This document shows positions 1-4,865 of a stretch of 6,079 nucleotides of DNA, in pieces. This DNA is from Candidatus Rokuibacteriota bacterium. GTDB lineage: Bacteria; Methylomirabilota; Methylomirabilia; Rokubacteriales; CSP1-6. How positions within the stretch are numbered: position 1 is the first letter of the stretch; each line of letters starts with the position of its first letter. The stretch is from NCBI GenBank assembly GCA_016206385.1, contig JACQRS010000127.1:1-6079 (forward strand), written 5' to 3'. The position numbers were made by a program, and so were the translations under genes. The notes under the pieces are model-generated. The model did no database searches. It saw nothing but the letters and a program-made list of their open reading frames with translations, and was not told the DNA's origin.

Positions 1-56
1 ATGCTCACCCCGGTCACGCCTCCTCCGATCACGACGATGCCGGCGGTGAGCGCCAT
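1..56 (-). CDS. FAD-dependent oxidoreductase, N-terminal 18 codons only (cut by window edge)
   Basis: Reading leftward from an ATG at 56-54, the first 18 codons give MALTAGIVVIGGGVTGVS. This is a short beta strand followed by the glycine-rich GxGxxG dinucleotide-binding turn that opens FAD-dependent oxidoreductases of the DAO/glycine oxidase type. The start has a good ribosome binding site: GAGG (complement of 64-67) lies 7 nt upstream. The ATG is only 1 nt past the TAG of the 194-residue gene, so the two are almost certainly co-transcribed and probably translationally coupled. The Rossmann signature is seen directly. The subfamily is inference, because NAD(P)-binding proteins can start the same way. 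The rest of the gene lies outside the window. Confidence 0.62.
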   Translation of the reverse strand, partial: MALTAGIVVIGGGVTGVS

Positions 57-57
57 G

Positions 58-642
58 CTAGGTCCTCGGCACGATGCCGGCCGCCGCGGGTAGGGGGGCG
101 ACGATCTCGTAGTAGCGGACCACCCGATCGGCGAGGCGCGAGACTTCGCCTGCGAGGTCTGTGACGGGCAACGGACGCGCGGGCTCGATGAGTTGGATCT
201 CGCCGATCACGCTGGCGTCGTTCAGGGCCAGCTTCTCCTCGACGAGGGCCTGCCAGTCCAGGGCCTCCAGCATCGGTCCGAGCCGCGGCCAGAGCGGCGG
301 CGTCGTATGCACTCCAACGTGAATCACCGGAGGCTGCTGGGCGAGGTCGGCGACGATCCCGACGTGGAGATCCCACATCACCAGTCCGCGGAAGGCAAAG
401 GCCACCCAGTTGAGATTGAGGCGGGCCAGGTGCGGGTAGCGCGCCAGCGCCTCCCGCCGGCAGTCTTCCCCCACGAAGGCCGCGGCGTCAGGGAACCGCT
501 CCCAGAGCCGCGCGCACGCTTCGTGGGCGATGGCGCGGAAGAACAGAGGAAACGTTCGATGATACTCGTCACGCGTAGCCAGATGCAGGGCGAGCCTCTC
601 GCCGTCGACAGACCTGAGCGCCCGAACTAGCGGGCTTTCCAT
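58..642 (-). CDS. Conserved-looking hypothetical protein, 194 aa
   Basis: I do not recognise this family. It is a soluble 194-residue protein with no signal peptide or membrane segment. The N-terminal half (1-75) is predominantly helical and rich in Arg, Glu and Ala. The middle has two similar hydrophobic strand-like pieces, HVGIVAD (93-99) and IHVGVHT (107-113), each starting with His and suggesting adjacent beta strands. A Trp/Pro-rich segment and a charged helical tail follow, ending in a hydrophobic Ala/Pro stretch. The ATG at 642 has GAGG 4 nt upstream and a promoter at 680-708. Codon use resembles the neighbouring genes. The next gene starts 1 nt after the TAG and looks like a flavin oxidoreductase, so a partner or accessory role to that enzyme is a reasonable guess only. 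It diverges from the acyl-CoA dehydrogenase operon. Confidence 0.75.
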   Translation of the reverse strand: MESPLVRALRSVDGERLALHLATRDEYHRTFPLFFRAIAHEACARLWERFPDAAAFVGEDCRREALARYPHLARLNLNWVAFAFRGLVMWDLHVGIVADLAQQPPVIHVGVHTTPPLWPRLGPMLEALDWQALVEEKLALNDASVIGEIQLIEPARPLPVTDLAGEVSRLADRVVRYYEIVAPLPAAAGIVPRT

Positions 643-679
643 TTCACCTCACGCGCGAACCCCTCACCTGGATGCGGCG

Positions 680-708
680 AGAATAGCGGCCTTCCCGGGA
701 AGCGTCAA
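680..708 (-). promoter_or_regulatory. Sigma70-type promoter of the leftward hypothetical/oxidoreductase genes
   Basis: On the minus strand, TTGACG (complement of 703-708) is followed by exactly 17 bp and then TATTCT (complement of 680-685). That is 5 of 6 matches to the -35 consensus and 4 of 6 to the -10 consensus (TATAAT). Transcription would begin near 673-674, giving a leader of about 30 nt before the ATG at 642. The spacer contains the palindrome at 691-702. Confidence 0.6.
691..702. promoter_or_regulatory. Perfect 12-bp palindrome CTTCCCGGGAAG, candidate operator
   Basis: CTTCCCGGGAAG reads identically on both strands. It fills most of the spacer of the leftward promoter and covers the weak -35 region of the rightward one. 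A dimeric repressor bound here could control both transcripts. The symmetry and its placement are seen directly; the operator role is inference. No regulator gene lies in the window, and such a short palindrome can occur by chance in GC-rich DNA. Confidence 0.4.
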
Positions 709-720
709 GGCGTATATACT
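692..720 (+). promoter_or_regulatory. Putative promoter of the acyl-CoA dehydrogenase operon
   Basis: A good -10 element, TATACT, lies at 715-720 in an AT-rich island (GTATATAC) that stands out in GC-rich sequence. At 17 bp upstream only TTCCCG (692-697) is available, a poor -35 match. This suggests an activator-dependent or weak promoter. The predicted start near 727 gives a leader of about 28 nt before the ATG at 755. Confidence 0.42.
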
Positions 721-754
721 GAGGCCACCCAGATCCGGCCGTCGGAGGCGCGCC

Positions 755-1924
755 ATGGACTTCGCGTTCACCGAGCAGCAGGAATTGATCAAGAAAGAAG
801 TCGCGGCCCTGGCCCGCTCCTTCTCCTGGGACTACTGGCTGGAGAAGGATCGGAGGGCGGAGTATCCCCGGGAGTTCGTCGACGCCTTTGCCCGGAACGG
901 CTGGCTCGGCATCATCATTCCCGAGGAGTATGGCGGCTCCGGGCTCGGCGTCACCGAGGCCTCGATCCTCCTTCACGAGATCTGCGCGGCGGGCGCGGGG
1001 ACCAGCGGCGCCTCGCCGATCCACTTCTTTGTGTTCCCGCCGCTACCGCTGATCAAGCACGCCAGCGAGGCGCTCAAGCGGAAGAACCTTCCCAGGATCG
1101 CGACCGGCGAGATCGTCATGTCCTTCGGCGTGACCGAGCCCAACGCCGGGACCGACACGTCGAGGATTCAGACGCGGGCGGAGAAAAAGGGCGACCGCTG
1201 GATCATCAACGGGCGCAAGGTCTGGAACACGAATGCCAAGCATGCCACCAAGATCCTGCTCCTGGCCCGCACCACGCCGCGGGAAGCGACGGCCGACAGG
1301 CCATTCAAGGGGATGACGCTCTTTTTCACCGACTTTGACCGCTCCAGGATCACGGTGCGGGAGATCGAGAAGCTGGGGCGAGCCGCCGTGGACTCCAACG
1401 AGATCTTCATCGACAACCTGGAGGTCCCCGAGGAGGATGTGGTGGGGCAGGCGGGGGAAGGGTTTTATCACCTCCTGGACTCCCTGAACCCCGAGCGGAT
1501 CCTGACGGGCATCGAAGCGATCGGCATCGGCAAGGCAGCCCTGGAGCGCGCGGTCCAGTACGCCAAGGAGCGCATTGTCTTTGACCGTCCGATCGGGAAA
1601 AACCAGGCCATTGCTCACCCGCTGGCCCAAGCCTGGGCCAAGCTGGAGACGGCGGATCTGATGTGCTGGAAGGCGGCCTGGCTCTACGACCACGGCCGCC
1701 CCTGCGGCGCCGAGGCCAACACCGCCAAGCTCATGGCCGCGGAGGCCGGCTTCGAGGCCTGCGACGTGGCGCTGCAGACCTTTGGCGGCTTCGGCTATGC
1801 GAAGGAGTTCTACGTGGAGCGGCTCTGGCGGGAGATCCGCCTCTACAAGATCGCCCCGGTCTCCCAGCAGATGGTGCTCAACTACCTCTCCGAGCACGTC
1901 CTCGGCCTCCCGCGCTCGTACTAG
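755..1924 (+). CDS. Acyl-CoA dehydrogenase, FAD-dependent
   Basis: This 389-residue cytoplasmic flavoprotein is full length for the family and would oxidise an acyl-CoA to the 2,3-enoyl-CoA, passing electrons to electron-transfer flavoprotein. Visible are the helical N-domain (about 5-115), the flavin/substrate signature GVTEPNAGTD (125-134), the beta domain (to about 225), and the C-terminal helical domain with RIVFDRPIG (273-281). The second family signature, QTFGGFGYAKE from 341, runs on to Arg356 and Glu360 and fits fully. The usual catalytic Glu of the YEG motif is absent: KIAPVS occupies 365-370. Glu247 in NPERI aligns with the helix-G base of isovaleryl- and long-chain acyl-CoA dehydrogenases and is the likely base. 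The ATG has GGAGG 6 nt upstream. It is the first gene of a three-gene operon. The substrate is unknown; a cyclic or branched acyl-CoA is plausible from context. Confidence 0.94.
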   Translation: MDFAFTEQQELIKKEVAALARSFSWDYWLEKDRRAEYPREFVDAFARNGWLGIIIPEEYGGSGLGVTEASILLHEICAAGAGTSGASPIHFFVFPPLPLIKHASEALKRKNLPRIATGEIVMSFGVTEPNAGTDTSRIQTRAEKKGDRWIINGRKVWNTNAKHATKILLLARTTPREATADRPFKGMTLFFTDFDRSRITVREIEKLGRAAVDSNEIFIDNLEVPEEDVVGQAGEGFYHLLDSLNPERILTGIEAIGIGKAALERAVQYAKERIVFDRPIGKNQAIAHPLAQAWAKLETADLMCWKAAWLYDHGRPCGAEANTAKLMAAEAGFEACDVALQTFGGFGYAKEFYVERLWREIRLYKIAPVSQQMVLNYLSEHVLGLPRSY

Positions 1925-1953
1925 CGGTTCGCGGGCGGGGATTGTCCGGGGCG

Positions 1954-1983
1954 CGTGACCCTCACGATCCCCTGACGCGTCAG
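1954..1983. repeat. Two adjacent inverted repeats in the 73-bp intergenic gap
   Basis: The gap between the dehydrogenase and crotonase genes holds CGTGA-CCC-TCACG (1954-1966, 5-bp arms, 3-nt loop). A perfect 12-bp palindrome, CTGACGCGTCAG (1972-1983), follows and ends 2 bp before the AAGGAGG ribosome binding site. Neither is followed by a T-run, so intrinsic termination is unlikely. They could be an internal operator or an mRNA processing or stability element. The symmetry is certain; the function is not. Confidence 0.35.
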
Positions 1984-1997
1984 ACAAGGAGGCCTCC

Positions 1998-2783
1998 GTG
2001 ACCTATCAAGACATCCTGTACGAGACACGCGATCACGTGGCCCGGATCACGATCAACCGGCCCAAGCAGTACAACGCCTTCACGGGCCAGACGCTCAGGG
2101 AGCTGACCCTGGCCGTGGAGACCGCCGGCGCCGACGACGAGATTGGCGTCATCGTGCTGACCGGGACCGGCGACAAGGCCTTCTGCGCCGGCGGGGACGT
2201 GAACTGGGAGAAGGAAGGCGGGCTCCGACGGCTGGTGCTCGAGCCCTACGTCTTCCACGTCACCCTCTCCCGCTGCCCCAAGCCCATCATCGCCCGGGTC
2301 AACGGCTATGCGATCGGCGCCGGGAACCACATCGCCTACTTCTGCGACTTCACCATCGCCGCGGAGCACGCCATCTTTGGCCAGAACGGCCCCCGGGTCG
2401 GGAGCCCAGCCGGTGGCGCCGTCGTCAGCTACCTGACGCGCGTGGTGGGCGCCAAGCGCGCGCGGGAGATCTGGATGCTCTGCCGCCGGTACACGGCGCA
2501 GCAAGCCTTGGAGATGGGGCTCGTGAACGCGGTGATTCCCTACGAGAAGCTCGACGAGGAGGTGGATCGCTGGTGCCAGGAGCTACTGGCGCTGTCCCCC
2601 ACCTGCCTCAAGATCCTCAAGGCCTCCTTCGTGGAGGAGTTCAGCTATCTCTTCGGTCATGGAGATCAGTTCCGGCGCTACCTGGCCACCCGGGAGTTCT
2701 GGGAGGAGGAGCAGCAGGAGGGAGCGCGCGCCTTTCTCGAGAAGCGCCCGCCGGACTTCTCTCGGTTCCGGCGCCGGCGATGA
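1998..2783 (+). CDS. Crotonase-superfamily enzyme of the MenB/BadI (DHNA-CoA synthase / 2-ketocyclohexanecarboxyl-CoA hydrolase) branch
   Basis: The 261-residue length equals that of BadI as I recall it. The family is shown by NRPKQYNAF (20-28), the CoA/oxyanion-hole segment AFCAGGD (61-67), GYAIGAG (103-109), FGQNGPRVGS (127-136), RAREIW (154-159), and the C-terminal KRPPDFS (249-255) typical of MenB and BadI. These enzymes make or open carbon rings as CoA thioesters (Dieckmann-type condensation or its hydrolytic reverse). Two catalytic positions shared by MenB and BadI are changed: the Asp of GSFD is Ala138, and the Tyr seven residues before the C-terminal EG is Phe234. The two Glu of true enoyl-CoA hydratases are also missing (His111 and Gly131). 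The GTG start is fixed by AAGGAGG (1986-1992) 5 nt upstream. It is the middle gene of the operon. Family membership is firm; the reaction is uncertain. Confidence 0.9.
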   Translation: MTYQDILYETRDHVARITINRPKQYNAFTGQTLRELTLAVETAGADDEIGVIVLTGTGDKAFCAGGDVNWEKEGGLRRLVLEPYVFHVTLSRCPKPIIARVNGYAIGAGNHIAYFCDFTIAAEHAIFGQNGPRVGSPAGGAVVSYLTRVVGAKRAREIWMLCRRYTAQQALEMGLVNAVIPYEKLDEEVDRWCQELLALSPTCLKILKASFVEEFSYLFGHGDQFRRYLATREFWEEEQQEGARAFLEKRPPDFSRFRRRR

Positions 2784-2800
2784 CGGGGTCGATGACCCCG
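2784..2800 (+). promoter_or_regulatory. 7-bp GC hairpin between the crotonase stop codon and the SDR ribosome binding site
   Basis: CGGGGTC (2784-2790) and GACCCCG (2794-2800) are perfect inverted repeats with a 3-nt loop. The stem begins at the base after the TGA of the upstream gene and ends at the base before AGGAGG. A stable RNA stem there would be melted by ribosomes finishing the crotonase gene, which would link translation of the two genes. The pairing is seen directly; the regulatory role is inference. Confidence 0.5.
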
Positions 2801-2806
2801 AGGAGG
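2801..2806 (+). promoter_or_regulatory. Ribosome binding site AGGAGG that decides the SDR start
   Basis: Two consecutive ATG codons (2809 and 2812) follow AGGAGG. The spacing is 2 nt to the first and 5 nt to the second, so the second is the better start. In-frame ATGs further upstream (for example 2659) lie inside the crotonase gene and would add about 50 residues that do not resemble an SDR. Confidence 0.6.
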
Positions 2807-2811
2807 CAATG

Positions 2812-3570
2812 ATGAGGCTCAAGGATCGGGTGGCAGTGGTGACGGCGGCAGCCGGCGCCGGCATCGGCCAGGCGGTCGCACGGAGGTTCGCCGAGGAGGG
2901 GGCGGAGGTCGTGGTCTCCGATGCCCATCCCCGGCGGGCGCAGGAGGTCGCTGCCCAGATGGCGAAAGACTACGGCCGTGAGGTGCCCGCCTTCGCTGTC
3001 GACGTGACCCGGAAGGATCAGGTGGAGGCCATGGTGCACGGGGCGGTCGAGCGCTATGGCCGGATCGACATCCTCTTCAACAACGCCGGGATCAACAAGC
3101 TCTCGCCGGTGTGGGAGATGCCCGACGAGACCTGGCACCTGGTGCTGAACGTGTGCCTGACCGGGACCTTCTACGTCACGCGCGCGGTGCTCCCCCACAT
3201 GATGAGGCAGGGGAAAGGGAGCATCATCAGCATGGCCTCGATCGCGGGCTGGGCCGCGTCGGACGCGGGGCAGGCCCACTACTGTGCTTCCAAGGCCGGG
3301 GTCATGGCCTTCACCCGGGCGGTGGCGGCCGAGTGCGGCAAGCACGGGATCCGCGCCAACGCCATCGCCCCGGGCGTGATCTACAACGAGTTCCTCGACC
3401 GGATCTACCCGCCCGACTACTTCGAGGCGCGCAAGAAGCTCGCGCTCCTGGGCCGGCTGGGGGAGCCGCGCGAGGTCGCCGATCTGGCCTGCTTCCTCGC
3501 CTCGGACGACTCCGCCTACATCACCGGCGAGGTCTTCTGTATCTCGGGCGGCAGCTACGTGAGAGGCTGA
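2812..3570 (+). CDS. Short-chain dehydrogenase/reductase (3-hydroxyacyl-CoA dehydrogenase type, BadH/FabG-like)
   Basis: A classical-size SDR of 252 residues that oxidises an alcohol to a ketone with NAD, or the reverse, in the cytoplasm. It shows a glycine-rich nucleotide turn TAAAGAGIG (11-19), Asp37 at the end of strand beta-2 (usual for NAD rather than NADP), NNAG (90-93), Asn113, Ser143, and the catalytic YxxxK pair Tyr157/Lys161. The C-terminal ITGEVFCISGG (237-247) is also typical. The turn is unusual: Ala12 replaces the first Gly of TGxxxGxG and there is one extra residue. In the operon it would logically act on a hydroxyacyl-CoA whose keto product is then cleaved by the preceding crotonase, like BadH before BadI. 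That pairing is inference. The start is the second of two adjacent ATGs (see the ribosome binding site entry); 2809 is the alternative. Confidence 0.93.
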   Translation: MRLKDRVAVVTAAAGAGIGQAVARRFAEEGAEVVVSDAHPRRAQEVAAQMAKDYGREVPAFAVDVTRKDQVEAMVHGAVERYGRIDILFNNAGINKLSPVWEMPDETWHLVLNVCLTGTFYVTRAVLPHMMRQGKGSIISMASIAGWAASDAGQAHYCASKAGVMAFTRAVAAECGKHGIRANAIAPGVIYNEFLDRIYPPDYFEARKKLALLGRLGEPREVADLACFLASDDSAYITGEVFCISGGSYVRG

Positions 3571-3589
3571 CCGGTGCCGCGACCGGTCA
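3568..3589 (+). terminator. Hairpin spanning the SDR stop codon, probable operon terminator
   Basis: TGACCGGT (3568-3575, whose TGA is the stop codon) pairs perfectly with ACCGGTCA (3582-3589) across the 6-nt loop GCCGCG. It sits between two convergent genes. There is no T-run after it, so it is not a canonical intrinsic terminator; it may stop readthrough in both directions or protect the 3' end. Confidence 0.5.
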
Positions 3590-3594
3590 TTCCC

Positions 3595-3608
3595 GGCGGG
3601 TGACCGCC
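3595..3608. terminator. Second small hairpin in the convergent gap, GNRA-type loop
   Basis: GGCGG (3595-3599) and CCGCC (3604-3608) enclose GTGA, which in the plus-strand RNA is a GNRA-type tetraloop. It lies 5 nt beyond the first hairpin and 15 nt past the end of the dismutase gene read from the other strand, so it could serve as the 3' structure of either transcript. The stem is short and the call is tentative. Confidence 0.3.
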
Positions 3609-3622
3609 AGCGCTCCCGATCA

Positions 3623-4174
3623 TCAGTAGCCTGACGGGGCTCTGGCGGGGCTCGCGGGCGCCTTGCTTACTATGCCGCAGGCGATGCGTCCGCCGGAGTT
3701 TCCGGTGGGATCGGTGACGTCGTCGTCAGGGCTGGCGTGGACCACCAGCGCGCTTCCGTCGGCGTCAAAGAGGGAGGTCGGCCCGGAGGCGAGCGTTACC
3801 AGCCTGGTGACGTATTCCAGCCGCCCCGTCCCGTCCGCCGCGACCTCGAGGTTCGGCAGGTCGCCCGCGTGGGGGCCCGCCGGGTTCTTCAGGCCATGCT
3901 TTTTCCCCCCGGGATTGAAGTGGCCGCCGGCGGTCATGAAATCCGGCGGATCACACTTCCCGACCGCGTGGATGTGGATCCCGTGCTTTCCGGCGGGGAT
4001 TCCCCTGACCTGAGCGATGATTCGGACACCGCTCGCATCCTCCCAGAAGCTGGCAGTTCCGACCGCGTCACCCTTGGCGTTCTTCAGTTCGACGGTGGCC
4101 TGGGGGGTGCCGTACTGGAGCGTCGCGCACGCCCCAACCATCACTGCCACAGCGATTGCCCAGAGCACTTTCAT
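3623..4174 (-). CDS. sodC: Cu,Zn superoxide dismutase, lipoprotein
   Basis: Converts superoxide to oxygen and hydrogen peroxide outside the cytoplasm. The 183-residue precursor has a lipoprotein signal peptide (1-15) with lipobox VGAC and Cys16 as the lipidated residue, so the enzyme is membrane-anchored. All metal ligands are visible: His67, His69 and His146 for copper, His85 bridging, and His93, His102 and Asp105 for zinc. The disulfide pair Cys74/Cys166 and the active-site Arg163 are present. The tail after 170 is Ala/Pro/Ser-rich. The ATG at 4174 has AGGAGG 8 nt upstream. A longer reading from 4231 is rejected because its extra 19 residues would overlie the promoter and bury the signal peptide. 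It is last in a leftward gene series but has its own promoter. Confidence 0.97.
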   Translation of the reverse strand: MKVLWAIAVAVMVGACATLQYGTPQATVELKNAKGDAVGTASFWEDASGVRIIAQVRGIPAGKHGIHIHAVGKCDPPDFMTAGGHFNPGGKKHGLKNPAGPHAGDLPNLEVAADGTGRLEYVTRLVTLASGPTSLFDADGSALVVHASPDDDVTDPTGNSGGRIACGIVSKAPASPARAPSGY

Positions 4175-4202
4175 CGTGCGTTCCTCCTGTGGATGGATGA
4201 GG

Positions 4203-4231
4203 AATATACGCGCCCCCTCGACTCGTGTCAA
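4203..4231 (-). promoter_or_regulatory. Near-consensus sigma70 promoter of sodC
   Basis: On the minus strand a perfect -35 TTGACA (complement of 4226-4231) is followed by 17 bp and TATATT (complement of 4203-4208, 5 of 6). The predicted start near 4196 gives a leader of about 20 nt with AGGAGG. This is the best promoter in the window and predicts strong, housekeeping-type expression of the dismutase independent of the upstream phosphatase gene. Confidence 0.78.
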
Positions 4232-4246
4232 ACCCGGGCAGGGCCG

Positions 4247-4834
4247 TCAGGGATGCCGCTCGTTCCACCAGGCCGCGGCGGCAACGCAGGCGACGCCGAG
4301 AGCCGCGCCGCCCACGGTATCGAGCGGCCAGTGGGCGCGGAGAACGACACGCGCGATCGCCACCAGGATGATCGCGAGCGCAGCTACCACCCACAGCGCG
4401 CTCCGCGCGCGGCGACTCGCGAGCGACTTCTCGCCGAGATAGGCTGCCATCACGAAGAAGGCCATGGCGGCAGTCACGTGGCCGCTCGGAAAGCCCATGC
4501 CGAGCCCCTCCGGCCGCGGTCGCCCGACCAACTCCTTCGCCAGCCCTTCCAGCGCCGGTGCCACCAGCATCACGGCGATCCAGAGCCACCAACGTCGCCG
4601 AAGTATGCGGGGGAGCGTGAAGACCAGGACGCCGGTTGCCGGGAGCAGGACCCATTTGCTGCCGAGGTGGTTGATCCACCAGAACACGGCCACCACTGCC
4701 GGCGAGAGCCCAGCCGCGATCGCCTCGTAGAGGCCGCGTTCGGGCTGGAACACGCCGCCCCAGGATGCGGCCAGCGCCAGAGCCAGGAACACCCCGGCGC
4801 TGATCAGAAAGACCACCTGCCAGCGCCTCAGCAT
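4247..4834 (-). CDS. PAP2-family membrane phosphatase (lipid phosphate / undecaprenyl-pyrophosphate phosphatase-like)
   Basis: A 195-residue integral membrane protein with about six hydrophobic segments (near 7-24, 45-56, 61-75, 82-98, 120-133 and 146-161) plus a last one at 173-190. The three motifs of the acid phosphatase PAP2 superfamily are in order: K-x6-RP (Lys100 to Arg107-Pro108), PSGH (116-119), and R-x5-H-x3-D (Arg162, His168, Asp172). The Ser usually before that Arg is Ala161. Such enzymes dephosphorylate lipid phosphates such as phosphatidylglycerophosphate or undecaprenyl pyrophosphate at the outer face of the cytoplasmic membrane; the substrate cannot be read here. The ATG at 4834 has GGGAG 6 nt upstream. 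A longer reading back to 5050 would overlap the beta-propeller gene and add 72 low-complexity Ser/Ala/Thr residues, so it is rejected. It lies 31 bp after the propeller gene and is probably co-transcribed with it. Confidence 0.93.
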   Translation of the reverse strand: MLRRWQVVFLISAGVFLALALAASWGGVFQPERGLYEAIAAGLSPAVVAVFWWINHLGSKWVLLPATGVLVFTLPRILRRRWWLWIAVMLVAPALEGLAKELVGRPRPEGLGMGFPSGHVTAAMAFFVMAAYLGEKSLASRRARSALWVVAALAIILVAIARVVLRAHWPLDTVGGAALGVACVAAAAWWNERHP

Positions 4835-4865
4835 TCGGTTCTCCCGGTGAATGGCGCCGGCTTCC

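Noticed and set aside
1043..1987. 314-codon open frame on the minus strand
   Set aside because: Antisense shadow of the acyl-CoA dehydrogenase gene, with no recognisable domain and no convincing ribosome binding site.
2659..2808. 50-residue N-terminal extension of the SDR
   Set aside because: It would lie inside the crotonase gene, and its Ser/Arg-rich sequence does not match the SDR fold, which starts normally at 2812 behind AGGAGG.
4175..4231. 19-residue N-terminal extension of sodC
   Set aside because: It overlaps the -35/-10 promoter elements and would put the lipoprotein signal peptide internally; the ATG at 4174 has an ideal ribosome binding site.
4222..4246. Possible terminator between the PAP2 and sodC genes
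   Set aside because: CCCGGG followed by TTT on the minus strand is too short a self-complementary piece to form a stem-loop; the T residues belong to the -35 element.
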